Assembly: GCA_025175895.1 (NCBI GenBank)
Contig: CM046004.1
Span: 3,472,001-3,536,000, forward strand
Length of the DNA: 64,000 nt
Direction of reading: 5' to 3'
Source of the DNA: Wurfbainia villosa
Taxonomy: Eukaryota > Streptophyta > Magnoliopsida > Zingiberales > Zingiberaceae
Positions 1-12,565 of the stretch are shown here, piece by piece. Within the stretch, counting starts at the first letter, position 1; every line of letters starts with the position of its first letter. Below the pieces are notes generated by a model, which saw only the letters and a list, made by a program, of their open reading frames with translations, had not been told where the DNA came from and ran no database searches. Position numbers and translations under genes: made by a program.

Positions 1-2150
1 CTAACATCCATCAATGCTAATAATATGGATTAAAGAATTATATATATATAAATTCAAAATTCATTAACCTATACTCGATCCAATAACATAAATCCGCTAT
101 ATCCAAAACCGCCATAATAGTTAGATCACTTAAACAAATTGAACCAATACAACACAATCAGATTTACTAGTAATCATTGTGATAGGTGTAAGCCATCAAT
201 ACATATCTCCTGTCCCATGTATATTGTTCATCAAAATAAATCAGAAGAATACGACGAAGTCAATAGATTACCTATGATTCGATCCAAATTTCATGAATGA
301 GAGCTCCCACGAAATTTCAAAAAACAATGACTCGATTTAAAATTCAAGCAATATCCAAAGGAGAAATTGAACTATAATTATTTTACCTATCGCACTGAAC
401 CTGAGAGCTACCGTACTTATTTTCTATTATCATGAAATGAAAAGATGTCCCATTTTAAAAAATATATATCAAAAGAGCATTTTGTATTAAAAATATATAT
501 ATCTAATGTTATTGTAGCAATTTCAATGAAAATTACTCCAATTGAAACAATTTTAGTCAAAACTCCGCTAAATAATTTTAGTCAAACTGTTTTATGTTAA
601 AGTAATTTCGATCATAATTATTTCACGTTATAATAATTTTAATCAAAATTACTCTAATTTTAATAGTATGGATAAAACTACTCCAATAATATTAGATAAA
701 TAAAATTATTGCAATTCCATTGAAACAAGAGTATTTTTACAATACGAGACGCCACGTTAATACTTTAAAAAAAATAGACTCTCTTTTAATGATAATAAAA
801 ATAAGGGGTGTCATTTTGATTTTTTTGACATTTATATATATATATTTTTAGAAGAAATCAACTAAACACATGATAAGATAAAGGATAGATTCTTGAGGGG
901 TAAAATGAAATTGTGTCATTAATTTATATTTTGGAACTATCTTTATCACAATCAAAGTGCTTAAAAAGGCATGGATAATGCCATATTATAGTCAAATATT
1001 TTTCTTGATGATAACATTAGAGCAACATTAATTATTTATAATATAAATGTGATATATATTCTAATCTAATTACTTATTTATTATTTCATTCTTAATACTG
1101 AAATTATCATGAATTGGTTATTGGTTTATCAACGTCGCCTGAGGTGTAGGATTCGACTGCGACCTTGATGGAATACTATTTTGGATTAAAGTGAATCATT
1201 TTTAAAATAATAAAAATAAAAAAAAACATGTTAAATAAAAAAAAATAACTTTCCTTTGCCCATCACTCTACCATTGAAAGAGTACAATATAATTTTTTTT
1301 TTCAAAAAATAATTATAAGAACTCTCAACCACCTATATGAAAGTTTAATGTCTATAAAATTTAAGCTCTAATAGACGGTGCAAATTTGTAAAGGATGAAT
1401 ATGAGTCATTAAGTGTCAATATGATCATAGATTGATCATGACTTACCTTGAAGAATATTTGGGTGGAACGATTTCACTTTTGCAAGGAAGGAAGGATGCT
1501 TATGAAATTTAAATTTGTAGAATAAATTTCATAATTTTATATTCTAAGAAAAAGAATATATCTATATTAATTAGTTTCCCTGACTTTTACCTTTAAAATT
1601 GATAGAAAATATTTTTAAAAAACGCCATTAATTATTCACATCATCAAAAGAATAAAATAATTTCCATTTTAACTATTATTACAATAAATACTTTACTTAT
1701 AATTTAATACACGAAATATATTTCACCTTAAAATAATTTTATTAAAATTACACGATTTTAATTAAAAACTATTTAAAGTCCACGTAATTAGGTCAAAATT
1801 AGTCATACCTTTTGAAATACTATTTGATAATTTTTAAAAACCGTCCTTTTAAAACAATACCAATAATTAAAACGCAATTTTAATTTTCTGTCAATTTTTT
1901 TTAAATATTTTTAAAGTGCTATTTTTTACTTATGTTAAATTATCGTTTAATCTTTTAACTTTATTTTAAAAAAATTAATATTTATTTTATCCTTGTAATT
2001 GTTATTTAAATTATTTATTCTTTAAAAAATTATTCATCTTTTTTTTAAAAAAAAAGTAAAGTGGTATGTCATAATACATTTTAATATTAACGAAATTAAA
2101 AAAAATTGGAGTCATTGTAAAAATTACTGTCCCGAAAAGGAAGAATATTT
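1..2150. other. AT-rich intergenic region
   Basis: No gene is recognised. The stretch is very AT-rich with many stops in all frames. Around 530-720 there are loosely repeated words of the type taattttagtcaaa/aattactcca, and similar words recur near 1700-1790, which suggests an old degenerate element with no recognisable ends. It presumably ends in the promoter of the NRAMP gene. Confidence 0.6.
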
Positions 2151-2275
2151 AATTATATGCTTTGCAAGGGCATGTTTGCAAGTTTGCTATTAATGTGACG
2201 CCGGAAGCTTCCTTTATATGCTTTCCTTCCCCCCTGCTCGATGAGTGCTTCTCGTGCTCGTCTCCGAGCTCGGCA

Positions 2276-5200
2276 ATGGCGTCCGCTCCGCTCCTCGAAA
2301 TCCGATCCGTCGACGAGGACGAGACTGCCTACGACTACGAAGAGAAAGTGGTCATATCGGTCTCCGACCGTGAAGACGAATCTGAGGCCGCGGAGGGGGT
2401 TGCTTCTCTCCCGCCCTTCTCCTGGCGGAAGCTGTGGCAGTTCACCGGCCCTGGTTTCCTCATGTCCATCGCTTTCCTGGATCCTGGTAACCTTGAGGGG
2501 GATCTCCAGGCTGGTGCGGTCGCCGGTTACTCTCTTCTCTGGCTGCTCCTCTGGTCCACCGCCATGGGGCTCCTCGTCCAGCTGCTCTCCGCGAGGCTCG
2601 GAGTGGCGTCGGGGCGCCACCTAGCGGAGCTATGCCGCGAAGAGTACCCTAGGTGGGCCACCGTCGCGCTCTGGCTCATGGCCGAGCTCGCTCTCATCGG
2701 GGCCGACATCCAGGAGGTGATCGGGAGCGCAATCGCAATCAAGATCCTCAGTGGCGGGGTGATTCCCCTCTGGGCTGGAGTGGTAATCACGGCCTTGGAT
2801 TGGTACACTTCTACTTTCTTTTGTCCTTTTCCCATGAGGTTTTCAAATCAAAGAGTTAATTTTGTCGATGTTGCTATTGCTTAGGATATTACACTTATAA
2901 AATCTTTCCTTTTCTTTTATACGGTAAATAAAGGTCCGTGAAAAAAATGACCTTTGTGGTATTTTGTTTGGTACCTTTTGCGTAATTTGTTTCATTCTTA
3001 GCTTTCTCCATATTAATATTATCAGTGGAAATAGGAAGAATTCCTCTGTTTTTTTTTGTAGACTAAATACACAAAAAGTTTGTTGCTCGATAAATTATGT
3101 TCTCTATAGTTTAATTTATTTGGATCATCTTTCTTGAACTTCGATTACGTTTTGATGTCCATCCCTTTGATTCTCTAACTACGTCACTGAATTTTTTAGG
3201 ACATCGTATTTTCTTATTCTATTTCATTTCCCGTTAAGCTACTCACCTTGACACTGACCATGACTCTGTTCCGTGGCGTTGTCTTTTTTTTTTTTTTTTG
3301 CTTCTTGGTGTTTAAAATTCCTAGAAAAAGGATTTATCTCCAACTTTTCATCTGACAGGTGGCAATTTCTTTTCAGAAGTTTGAATTGGTGATTCAGAAA
3401 TTTTTGCTAATGCAACTACATAATTAGAAGCTAAAGTTTTAATTGATATGTTCCAGTCTTCTAATTTCTGGGAATAGCACAATTAATATTGTCTAAAATT
3501 TATGTTTTGATCAGAGAGGTCCTTTTTGTTTTAAAGAATTTTTGATTCTTTCAGATATGGCATTATTGAAGTCACATTCATCTCCATGATCCAATACTCG
3601 ACAACTTTTTGCAAATAATAGGTTATAATGGCGGGTCTGCAAGGAGCTTAGATTTGCATTGCCTCTACTTGACTCCATAATACCTAAGTTAGCAACTATT
3701 ATTGTTTTACCCATTAGGTTCAATAACAGAGCCCAACTGAGTTGTATCTTATTTGTCTTTGCTTGGTTTTGCCTGAATATTTGCTCAATTAACAAATTAA
3801 GGCCAATCTTGGTGCCTTATGTTTCATAAAGCATTAACTAATTTCAGACATAGGCCCATTTGTGTACTATAACTCATGTTCTTAAGTGTATTTACAAGCT
3901 TATTGGGGAAGTTATGATGAGTTTTTAACTGAGCATGCTTATGAGTTTATTAATAAATATCTTATGAATTCATAAAATATTATTTGCATTTCAAATGTAT
4001 TCTGTGTTTGCAAGCTTTTGTTCATGAGCTCAAATGGGTAGAGGATTATTCAAGTCTGGGACATTCTATCTGTTTATTAGAATTGTAATGATAATGCTAT
4101 CTTGTGCCTTTATATATATATATATATATATGTAAATGAGTTTTGGATTTATCACTTCTTTGCATAACCAATTCTTTTCCCTTCTATTTTGAATTGTTAC
4201 TGTAAACTTTGATTTAAAAAGTATAATGTATTCCATCTGTTTGGCAGCTTCATCTTCTTATTTCTTGAGAACTATGGTGTGAGGAAACTAGAGGCTTTCT
4301 TTGCAGTTCTTATCACAACGATGGCTGTCTCTTTTGCCATTATGTTCGGCCAAGCCAAGCCCAGTGGCAAGGAACTTCTAATTGGTAGTTGTTTTGAAAG
4401 AATTCTTGGTTTAACTGCTTTTACTTTAAATCTTGCACAGTAGGATCTTACATAGAGATATTCACAGGTATTGTTGTTCCAAAACTAAGTACAAGCACAA
4501 TAAGACAGGCTGTGGGAATTGTTGGTTGCATTATCATGCCTCACAATGTGTTCTTGCATTCTGCGCTTGTACAGTCAAGAAAAGTTGGCAACGAAAAGAC
4601 AAGGCACCTTAGAGAAGCAATGCGATACTATTCCATAGAATCCACTGTTGCTCTTGTTATATCCTTCTTTATCAATGTATCTGTTACTACAGTTTTTGCA
4701 AAGGGATTCTATGGCACAGACATAGCCAATACAATAGGGCTAGAGAATGCTGGGCAATTTCTACAAGAGAAATATGGGGGCACACTATTCCCTATTTTAT
4801 ATATATGGGGTGTTGGACTATTGGCTTCTGGACAGAGCAGTACTATCACTGGGACGTATGCTGGACAATTCATCATGGGAGGCTTTCTGAATCTTCCTTT
4901 AAAGAAGTGGACTCGCTCAGTGATCACTAGAAGCTTTGCGATTGCACCGGCTATGATAGTTGCTCTTTGGTTTGACACTGGAGGCTCGGCCATGGATATC
5001 TTGAATGAGTCTCTTAATGTTCTTCAATCTATTCAGATACCATTTGCTCTCATTCCACTTCTTACTATGGTATCAAAGGAACAGGTCATGGGAATTTTCA
5101 AAATTGGCTCTATCATGAAAGTAAGCACCACAACAATTCTAAAATTTAGGTCAAGCAGGATCATTGTTTCTTGATACTTGTCAAATGCAGTTTTGTCATT

Positions 5201-5490
5201 CCATTTCTTTTATATTAACTAATTACCTTATCTGAAATATTTCTCTTACACTACTGGGGGTTGTAATGCAGATGGTAACCTGGATTGTGGTTGGCTTTCT
5301 GATAATCATCAATGGCTACCTTTTGCTAGATTTCTTGTCAGCCGAAGTGCATGGCTTATTCTTAAATTCTCTCCTCTCTGTCATCTTGGTTGTATACATA
5401 ATGTTTATTGTATTTCTTATCATATGGCGGAGTTCTTTATACACATGGCTTACTGCAACGATCGGCCAAAGTTTCTGCAGTGGCAAGTAA
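2276..5490 (+). CDS. NRAMP2: NRAMP2-type divalent metal transporter
   Basis: Complete gene with exons 2276-2802, 4248-4384, 4468-5120 and 5272-5490, together 1536 nt or 511 aa, normal for plant NRAMPs. The start at 2276 (context GGCAATGGC) gives an acidic soluble N-terminus before the first membrane segment. Family marks are the metal-site motif DPGN in TM1 (about residues 69-72), MPHN in TM6 (about 245-248) and the consensus transport motif starting GQSSTITGTYAGQF (about 343). NRAMPs are proton-coupled importers of Mn2+/Fe2+; the NRAMP2-5 subgroup acts on vacuole, Golgi or plasma membranes. The N-terminal region resembles rice NRAMP2, but the subgroup is my inference. All introns are GT-AG; intron 1 is 1.4 kb and holds a (TA)n run. 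No broken residues are seen. Confidence 0.93.
4110..4131. repeat. (TA)n microsatellite in NRAMP intron 1
   Basis: About 11 TA units, 116 bases upstream of the exon 2 acceptor. Confidence 0.85.
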
Positions 5491-6830
5491 CAACAACTTT
5501 GGAATTCACAGTTTGCAAGAAATGCTTGGTCGTTCATGTCAGACTGGCATTCTTTTAGTGCAATGTTCTGATTCTGCAGCTAAAACTATCCCTTTAGCTT
5601 TGCAAGCTCAGCCCTAGCTCTCAAGAAGCAGGTGCTAACCAAGAATTTGTGTTTTATTTTCTTCTTATATCCATGCTATATTCAACTTGTTGAACCAAAG
5701 AGTGCTCAAAAATGGAGGGAAAAAAAAACAGATAAACAAGCTCTGTAAAATAGTGTGCTACATGATATTTTACACTATATAATATGATGGTTCTTGCTGT
5801 TATTTTCTTCCATAGCCGTCTTGTCTGTGCACTAATCTGGATAAAACTTTTTTTTTTTTAATTTACCTGGGTAAAAGTTAAGAGGATGAAAAACTTAAAT
5901 TTATCTAGTCTTGGATATAATATATGGCAATTTATTGAACTGATCAATTTTTTTAATACTAAAATTTAGTAGGTATCAAACCAGTACGTCTCTGAGGACA
6001 AAGTCCGATGGTTAATGTAAATATTGCATAATAAAGCACGGATTAATCTTCACCTTTAATAGAGTCTATCGTAATTTATTCTCTCTTCGCTGTAGAACCG
6101 ACGAGAGGGGGTTTGGAGAGATTTTTTCTCACTCTATTCATTAAGCGAAATCTCAAAAGTGAAGAGGACAAATGACTTTGTACATGATTAGATGACTTTA
6201 TGCATAGGCCTCGATTAGTAATTTTAAAAATTATGAACCAAATAAGCATTCATATTTATTATGATTTGTATGTTTGTCTATTAGCTTTAATTACTCTTCT
6301 AGTATGTATGTCTTCTTACTAAGTAATTAGTAAAAAATAAATAAATATTAATTTGTAAGTACATTATTCACCTTCTCTAGCTATCCTAACTCCTTTCCCA
6401 GCACAAACAAGTGTGTGAAATATATATTCTTGACTGGGCCCTTCCCTTTTTGAAGCTACAAGAAATAAAATCAGATAAAATTTCCTAATACACTTATCTA
6501 ATATAACTTTTTTTTAATCAAATTTAATAATTACATCCTCTTTCATTTTTGGAATCTCCTCATTTGATCTATCATGGAAGTTTGAATTCAGGACCAGAAA
6601 CAGGACACTGCCCATGAATTACATGCAAGAACCAAATTATAGGAAGCACATTTGCTGTGAGTTACTTCTACAACGACCATGTACAGATACTTCTTCTACA
6701 GCAAATGCTTAGATGTTTAAATAGGAGAGAAACGAAGCCTCACAGGCAATCAAATTATCCTCGTGATCTCCATCAAGTTTCTTCTTCTCCATGCTTCTCT
6801 GATCAGCTTCTGTTACTGTTGATCAAAGCA
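5491..6830. other. Intergenic region between convergent NRAMP and CLE45-like genes
   Basis: Contains the 3' UTRs of both neighbours; polyadenylation-like AATAAA words occur. Nothing coding is recognised. An open frame on + across 6657-7067 is antisense to the peptide gene and is not credible. Confidence 0.5.
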
Positions 6831-7118
6831 TCAGCAACGATTGTGGATGGGATCGGATCCTCTTCGAACTCTTCGTCCGCAGGCTGCGTTGGGGTCCAAG
6901 TCCAACGAAGATGGCCCAGCAGCTGCATTCTTCTTCCCTGCATCGAGCTTCTCAGAGGAGACTTCAGTGTCGCCGAGGTAGCGCGCCTTCGCGTTCCTTC
7001 TCATCCCAGGCTCTTCTTTCCATCTGAAAACGAGATCGATGTTTCTGATACCACGCACCTTCTCTGAGTAGCAAGCTAATAGCAGGCCAAAGCAAAGAAG
7101 CACGACGAGGAGCCTCAT
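6831..7118 (-). CDS. CLE45: CLE45-type CLAVATA3/ESR-related peptide precursor
   Basis: Intronless 95-aa precursor with start ATG at 7118-7116. Residues 1-16 form a hydrophobic signal peptide, followed by a variable basic region. The C-terminal dodecapeptide RRVRRGSDPIHN (residues 82-93) keeps the CLE core G-x-D-P-x-H-N and is identical, as I recall it, to Arabidopsis CLE45, which has R where most CLEs have P at position 4. Only Arg-Cys follows the motif. Known biology: the peptide is cut out and secreted, is perceived by BAM3 and SKM-type receptor kinases, and restrains root protophloem differentiation. The open frame continues upstream in frame only from a GTG, so the ATG at 7118 is preferred. 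A TATA-like site lies about 90 bases upstream. Confidence 0.9.
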   Translation of the reverse strand: MRLLVVLLCFGLLLACYSEKVRGIRNIDLVFRWKEEPGMRRNAKARYLGDTEVSSEKLDAGKKNAAAGPSSLDLDPNAACGRRVRRGSDPIHNRC

Positions 7119-7204
7119 CGTTGCCAAACAGATAAGGGACGACACTTCTATGTTGGAACTGAAGTCAGATAATTCTATCCCTTCTCGTGTTGCATTGCTG
7201 TGTA

Positions 7205-7211
7205 CTTATAG
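7205..7211 (-). promoter_or_regulatory. Putative TATA box of the CLE45-like gene
   Basis: On the minus strand this reads CTATAAG, 87 bases upstream of the ATG, the spacing expected for a TATA box with a 50-60 base leader. Position and sequence only. Confidence 0.45.
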
Positions 7212-7219
7212 TTCTATCT

Positions 7220-8945
7220 ATGGCTTTCGGTCTAAGAGGGAAAAAGAAAAAGAGTGTACAATGACTACAAAGACAACTAGGTAATTCAGATTCACCTCAA
7301 TCATATGTCTGCAACGCGAATTGATTTAAGGCTGTTTTAGAAGGTTCTGTCAGGCATGCATGGCAACACACTCCATGATAAGTATCTCTCAATCGGCTCC
7401 CTTGTCCCCTCTCAATTCCTCTCTCACTAAGCAACCACTAAAGGAAAGGCCCTCTTTATCTTTTCTGTGATCGCCCTGCCTGAGTTTTTAGGAATTCCCA
7501 TTAAAAGCAAGAATTCAAGGGAGCACTCTTATCCATGCACTGCTTAGCATTTTGCGCTTTCAGTTTTCATTTCCTTTTTCTTGGAAGAAGTTAAACATAT
7601 TCATCCTTTTTCATTTATTTATTTATTTTTATATCGATTCGATGGTAACAGGGTTCTTGTAGGTTTTCTAAAGATGATGCAGCTAGCTGGTCATGGTTCG
7701 AAGAAAGCGAGGTCAAGGTAGCTTAATTAACTCGAGCATCAAGCATCAGGTGTTTTGTTAACTCTATTTAATTTAATTTTTTTATTTTTAAAGAAAACAA
7801 AAAAATTAACCTTTGAAATAAAGCAAAAGAGCAACAGCGGAAGAAGCTGCTTTCACAGCCCACAATGCAGTTGAATATTTTGAATGGATCGCAGTTTCAG
7901 GCAACTTGTAAATTTATATCCATTACCAAGAAGTTCCTACTTTGAAATGAGTTTTGAGACCTGAATCTTGAATCGTAGTTCAACTTTTGTGATGGGATTT
8001 ATAAAAGTTTACTCAGTTAAATTATCCTTGCTATAAAATATATTGATGTCTATCAAATTCATATATCTCTATAATGATATGATATTATCTACTTTGAATT
8101 TAAGTTTTCGTAATTTTAATTTTTAGATTATACTCAAAAAGTTTCATATCGATGAAGATATTTTTTTATCTTATAAGCACATGATTTTTTTCTATGTCTT
8201 ACCAATAGAAGACTTTGATTGTATTTTCAATACTCTCAGTAATCCTCTCCTCAAACGAATATCCGATCTCAACCTATTAAGTTTTCTTATCAATTATTTG
8301 ATCCTCTTGACATAATTAAATTTCCTACCAGTTGTTCTGTCATTCTGATTCAACTGGACTTTCTACTAGTTGTCCGGTCTTCCGACCCAACTGGACTTCC
8401 TTTTTCGGATATAGAAATCTCACTTTCTTTTTCGAGGTGTATGATTTATCTCATACCATATAGAGATATCTTTTTATTTTATAAACACATAATTTTATTT
8501 ACGTTTTACTAATAAAATTTTTTAATGGTATTCTCAATACTATCGACAAATACTTATTCTGCAATAAATATTGTAGTTATTTAATCATCCGACGTGATAG
8601 TTTTCGATGCTTTTCATCACAAACTTATCAATGTAATAAATTCATCTATGACGTCTAGTATATTTTTTTTATTGTTCACAGAAAGTACTCTGTGACGAGT
8701 AAAATTAAAACATATATATAGAAGTATATATGCTAGTCTGTTGATCTAGCTAAGACCTCGATTCGTTATTTCGGTTAGAGAAACCCGAGTCGAAAAGGAG
8801 CTGTTAGGTCTAGTTCTGTAAGGAGCTCGATCAAAGTGAGTCAGTGTCATGGTGAATGACATGAGATTATTTTTTTTTTGGATCTCTTTGAGGTTATAAG
8901 GATTGTGTGATACCTAAGGATTGTGTAGAATCTCCTAGGTTGTAG
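7220..8945. other. Intergenic, partly repetitive
   Basis: No gene recognised. Two diverged direct copies of a roughly 100-base segment lie about 310 bases apart (near 8145-8250 and 8455-8560); both run from a 'gatatctttttatttta..cacat' stretch to 'attctcaatac'. This is probably a relic of a tandem duplication or an old element. Confidence 0.4.
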
Positions 8946-8948
8946 GAG

Positions 8949-9300
8949 ATTCTAGTCGTGTATTCATTTTGGAAGCATCTTGATCGATTGGAAATATCCC
9001 GTAACAAGGCACATATAATTCTAACCATGTATTCTCTTTGGAAATATTTTTGATCGAGAACGTCTCTATAATAGATTACATAGGACTTTAATTGTATACT
9101 CATCGCTTTGAAAACATTTTCGATCAAAACATCCCCAAATTAGTTACACATCACTCTAACAGTATATTTACTTTGAAAACATCTTGACTAAAAAATCGTT
9201 GTAATAAATTACATATGCACTCATTTCAAGATTCTAACCATGTGCTCACTTTAAAAACATCGCCAATCAAAACTATTCCGGCGATTTACCAAACAACACT
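8949..9300. repeat. Degenerate tandem repeat, period about 69 bp
   Basis: Five diverged copies start at about 8949, 9018, 9085, 9153 and 9231. Each has attcta(a)cc-atgta-tc, then 'ctttgaaaacat', 'gatcaaaaac', and ends in 'aataaattacat'. A weaker relative appears near 9715-9780. No protein reading is conserved between copies, so it is a minisatellite-like array. Confidence 0.7.
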
Positions 9301-10020
9301 TTTGAAATTTGAAATTGTCCAAAAAATATTCCATATTTTTATATTTATCGTACTTAATTTTCTTTTATCCTCGAAAAAAATATTGCATTGTGCTAGAATT
9401 TATAATCTCGATCTTGATATCTTTATAATTTCAAGATTTGCATGAATGTCGAGAATTCAAATCTATGTGTGGGAATTTAAATTTCTAAGACCACGATGGT
9501 GTACAATTTCAAAGATTATTATCGGTCTTTGGAAATTTAAATCTCGATCTGTAGATTTAGGATTTAAATTCCCAACACCATATTCAAAAATTAAGTACAC
9601 TATTTTTGAAGGATGAAAAGGAAATTAAGTACGTTATTTGATAAATATGAAAGTATGAGGTACTTTTTTGACAATTCTAAATTTCAAAAATGCCATTTGA
9701 TAAATTATCGAAAATATTTCCATAATAAATTACACTTTGGGAACATCCCCGTAATAACACACTCGTTTCATGGGAACATTCCCAAATTGAGAATATCTCG
9801 ATCGAGTCGGATCCCTTCTATATGAATTTTTTATCATCCCTTGGGACAACTGTAGTTTTGACACAAAACTATCAATAATCACTGTCAACAGAATGAGCGA
9901 GATGAGAGTTGCAATGAATGTTTTGACTGTGTTAGTGGTATAATATTGGCATCGTCGTCATTGCACCCAACAACCTTTCATTGACCAAGTCGATCACAGA
10001 GTAAATCTATGTGTTCTTGT

Positions 10021-10490
10021 TAGGTATACTTAACGGATCGATTCGATCCAAAATCGAATCAGAATTAATTCGTTAAATTCAAAATCGAAATTGATTCAGA
10101 TGAATCGATTCTGAAACCAAATTGAAACCGTTCCGGTTCCGATTCGATTCGGTTCCAATTGATTTCGGAACCGATTTAGATCCGATTCCGATTTCTAATT
10201 TAAAGACGAAAACTCTTAGCATACTAACATGTTTACAAGATTATTTTATGACAAAAAAAAGAATAAGATCATCGGCGCGATAGATGAATTTGGAAGCTCA
10301 AGTTCGAGAAAGATTATCCGGAATCGTTTCGGAATCGATTCGAAACCGATTTGGAATCGATCCGGATTGAATTGATTTCAAAGTTAAAATTTTGAAATCG
10401 AAATCGATTCTAATCGATTCCAACATCGATGAATCTGAAACCGATTAGAATCGAATTGGAATCGAAACCGAAAACCGATAAACATGTCTG
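10021..10490. mobile_element. Non-autonomous hAT-like DNA transposon (470 bp)
   Basis: Flanked by a perfect 8-bp direct repeat GTTCTTGT at 10013-10020 and 10491-10498, the target-site duplication length of hAT elements. The ends are imperfect inverted repeats: left TAGGTATACTTAACGG, right (reverse complement) CAGACATGTTTATCGG, 10 of 16 matching. Subterminal regions on both sides are dense in CGATTC/GGAATCG words in opposite orientations, as is usual for hAT elements. There is no transposase reading frame, so it depends on an autonomous relative. The superfamily is inferred from TSD length and end structure. Confidence 0.82.
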
Positions 10491-10499
10491 GTTCTTGTT

Positions 10500-11310
10500 C
10501 ATGTTCTTATTTTCAAATTTAGAATCCAAGTATAAAAAAATTAATTATAAAAGGACCTTAATAAAAAAAACTTATTTTTTTATTTTTTATTCCTAATTTT
10601 AATAATTAATTTCAAAAAATGAGAAAAAAAAGAAACAAAAAAATAAAAAATATTAAATTTATATCAAATTGACACTTTTTGCACTTTGACCCAAATGAAC
10701 TATTCAAAAAAAAATGGAGCCTTTTAGGTCTATTGACCAAAGTCATTAATAATCTTAAGAAGCTCAATTTTATTTTAAATTTATGTTATTGTATTTCTAA
10801 TGATCCTCTAAATTTATCCATGTTTTTTATTTTTTAAATTTGAAGCCTTAATATAAAAAATTTTAATAGAACCATAATTTAAAAAAAACTAATTTATTTT
10901 GTTTTTATTTTTTTAATATATATAATTATAAGAGAAAAAATACACCAAAAAATATAAATAAAATCATTTTGAGTTGCTTTGAAAGGTAAAGTTGCTTGGT
11001 CAAAGTAGTTTCGCTTTTGAAATTGCTTCACAAAGCAACTTTAATATCATTTTAAATTTTTTTTTTCTAGTATAATTATTTATTAAAAATTAGAAAATTA
11101 AAAAAAAAAACAGGATTTTTACTTTTTATTAATGTTCTCTTATAATTTTTATCTTTTTTTATTAACATTTTAAATTCGAAAATAATAATATAGATGAATT
11201 TAGGGGATCATCTGAGTGCAACAACATAAACTTAATAGCAATCTGAACTTATCGTGTTAAAATTGATTGATGGACTAAAAGACATAATTTTTTTTAAAAA
11301 TAGATGAATA
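10500..11310. repeat. Long imperfect inverted repeat (fold-back)
   Basis: Sequence around 10780-10850 (including gatcctctaaatttatccatg) recurs inverted around 11160-11240 (gatgaatttaggggatc on +). Arm similarity extends over roughly 100 bases either side of a centre near 11000. A direct relative of the left arm lies near 10514 and another near 11455. Very A/T-rich, no coding capacity. Probably a MITE or fold-back element; the ends are not defined. Confidence 0.5.
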
Positions 11311-12285
11311 AATTCAGATCATAAATCTGAGATTTTTTTTTATTTCATTTTGCTCTTTATTATTAGCTATTAAAAATAGAAGAAAAAAAATAAGTTTTTA
11401 TATTTTTATTAAGTTTTAGAGTTTCACGATTTAAGTTTTGTATTTTTATTAAAACTCCAAATTTGAAAAATAAAATATAAATGGATTTTGAGGACGATCA
11501 GAGTATCAATATTAATGAATTTTTACCAAAATTTATAAATGGATTTAAAAGTTAAGAAAAATAATAAATTTAGGAAGTTATTAAAAATGCAATAGTGTAA
11601 ATTTGATATAAATATGAAAATTTTAATTTCATCAATGGAAAGAAGTCAGTTATTTTCTTCTTTGATTTAATTCAATTATGTACAAATAAGAAAATTTAAT
11701 ATTTTATGTTGATTTGGAGCTGCAATCGGTATTTTGGTAAAGAAATGTGTCTTTTTGTAAATGGGAAGTACGATGTTTGAAATGAATTTATTTGAAATTT
11801 AAGGGTGCCTTCTAGTAAATTCCCACAAAAATAATGATGGTTTTTCAAATTATAAGGGGCAATCTTTAAATTCGTGGGTTTAAAAAAAAAACTGGTAATA
11901 ATCCGAACTGAATTAATTTAAAAAATCAATTTGGTTGATTCAAAATTTTGATTTTTTTAAATGATTATTTCGATTAAATTGATCAATTTCGATTATAAAT
12001 TTCAAAAATCAATTACATTAGATGAACAAATTAAGTTTTCTTTGTTAATTAATAAAAATATATTAAGATTTTTATTTTTTTTTATTATTATTTTTAAAAA
12101 AAAGCTAAATTAAATTTTTTTTGGTTTGGTTGGTGAAAAAAAATTATTAATTAGATTTTAATTAATTCAATTAGCTTGATTGGATGGAGGTTACCATGCA
12201 TAAATGCCTTTGCTAAGAAAAGAGTTGGAAACACGAGGGGATTAAGCTCAGCCGTTACTTTCCTTTCTAATTTTTTTTTTCTTTG
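11311..12285. other. AT-rich intergenic region upstream of GDPDL
   Basis: No gene recognised. It holds a further diverged copy of the fold-back arm near 11450-11560 and a stretch (11895-12190) rich in 'aattcaatt/ttgattaa' words that could be a decayed transposon end. Confidence 0.4.
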
Positions 12286-12288
12286 CCT

Positions 12289-12296
12289 CTATAAAT
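12289..12296 (+). promoter_or_regulatory. Putative TATA box of the GDPDL gene
   Basis: CTATAAAT in a local pyrimidine-rich context. It lies about 275 bases before the start codon and would imply a leader of about 240 bases. Confidence 0.5.
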
Positions 12297-12565
12297 CGCT
12301 GATATAGCAATCATCTTGCGTATTTTTGTAAGCACATCTCTCTACCTTCCACACTAATTCTAATTCTTTCTATGATTTTGCCACTTTTTTAGGGAGTTCA
12401 AAAAAATAAAAAAATAATAATAAAAATAAAAACTTTTGCTGTGAGGTTCGTGTTATCCAATCATATTCGTTTCATCGTTGTTCATCATTAAGTGTATATA
12501 TATATTTGCATTTTGATAAAGATTCTGTTATACGAGTAGCAGGATTTCCATTTGGAATCCGGGGA

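Noticed and set aside
1140..1165. B-box-like word (CAGTCGAATCC on minus) suggesting a tRNA or SINE
   Set aside because: No A box at the right distance and no cloverleaf; no flanking duplication found.
6657..7067. Open frame of 136 codons on + antisense to the peptide gene
   Set aside because: It overlaps the CLE45-like gene, has no recognisable domain and does not begin with ATG; a shadow of the minus-strand gene.
8949..9300. CRISPR-like array
   Set aside because: Units are diverged over their whole length, with no constant repeat and unique spacers; this is plant nuclear DNA.
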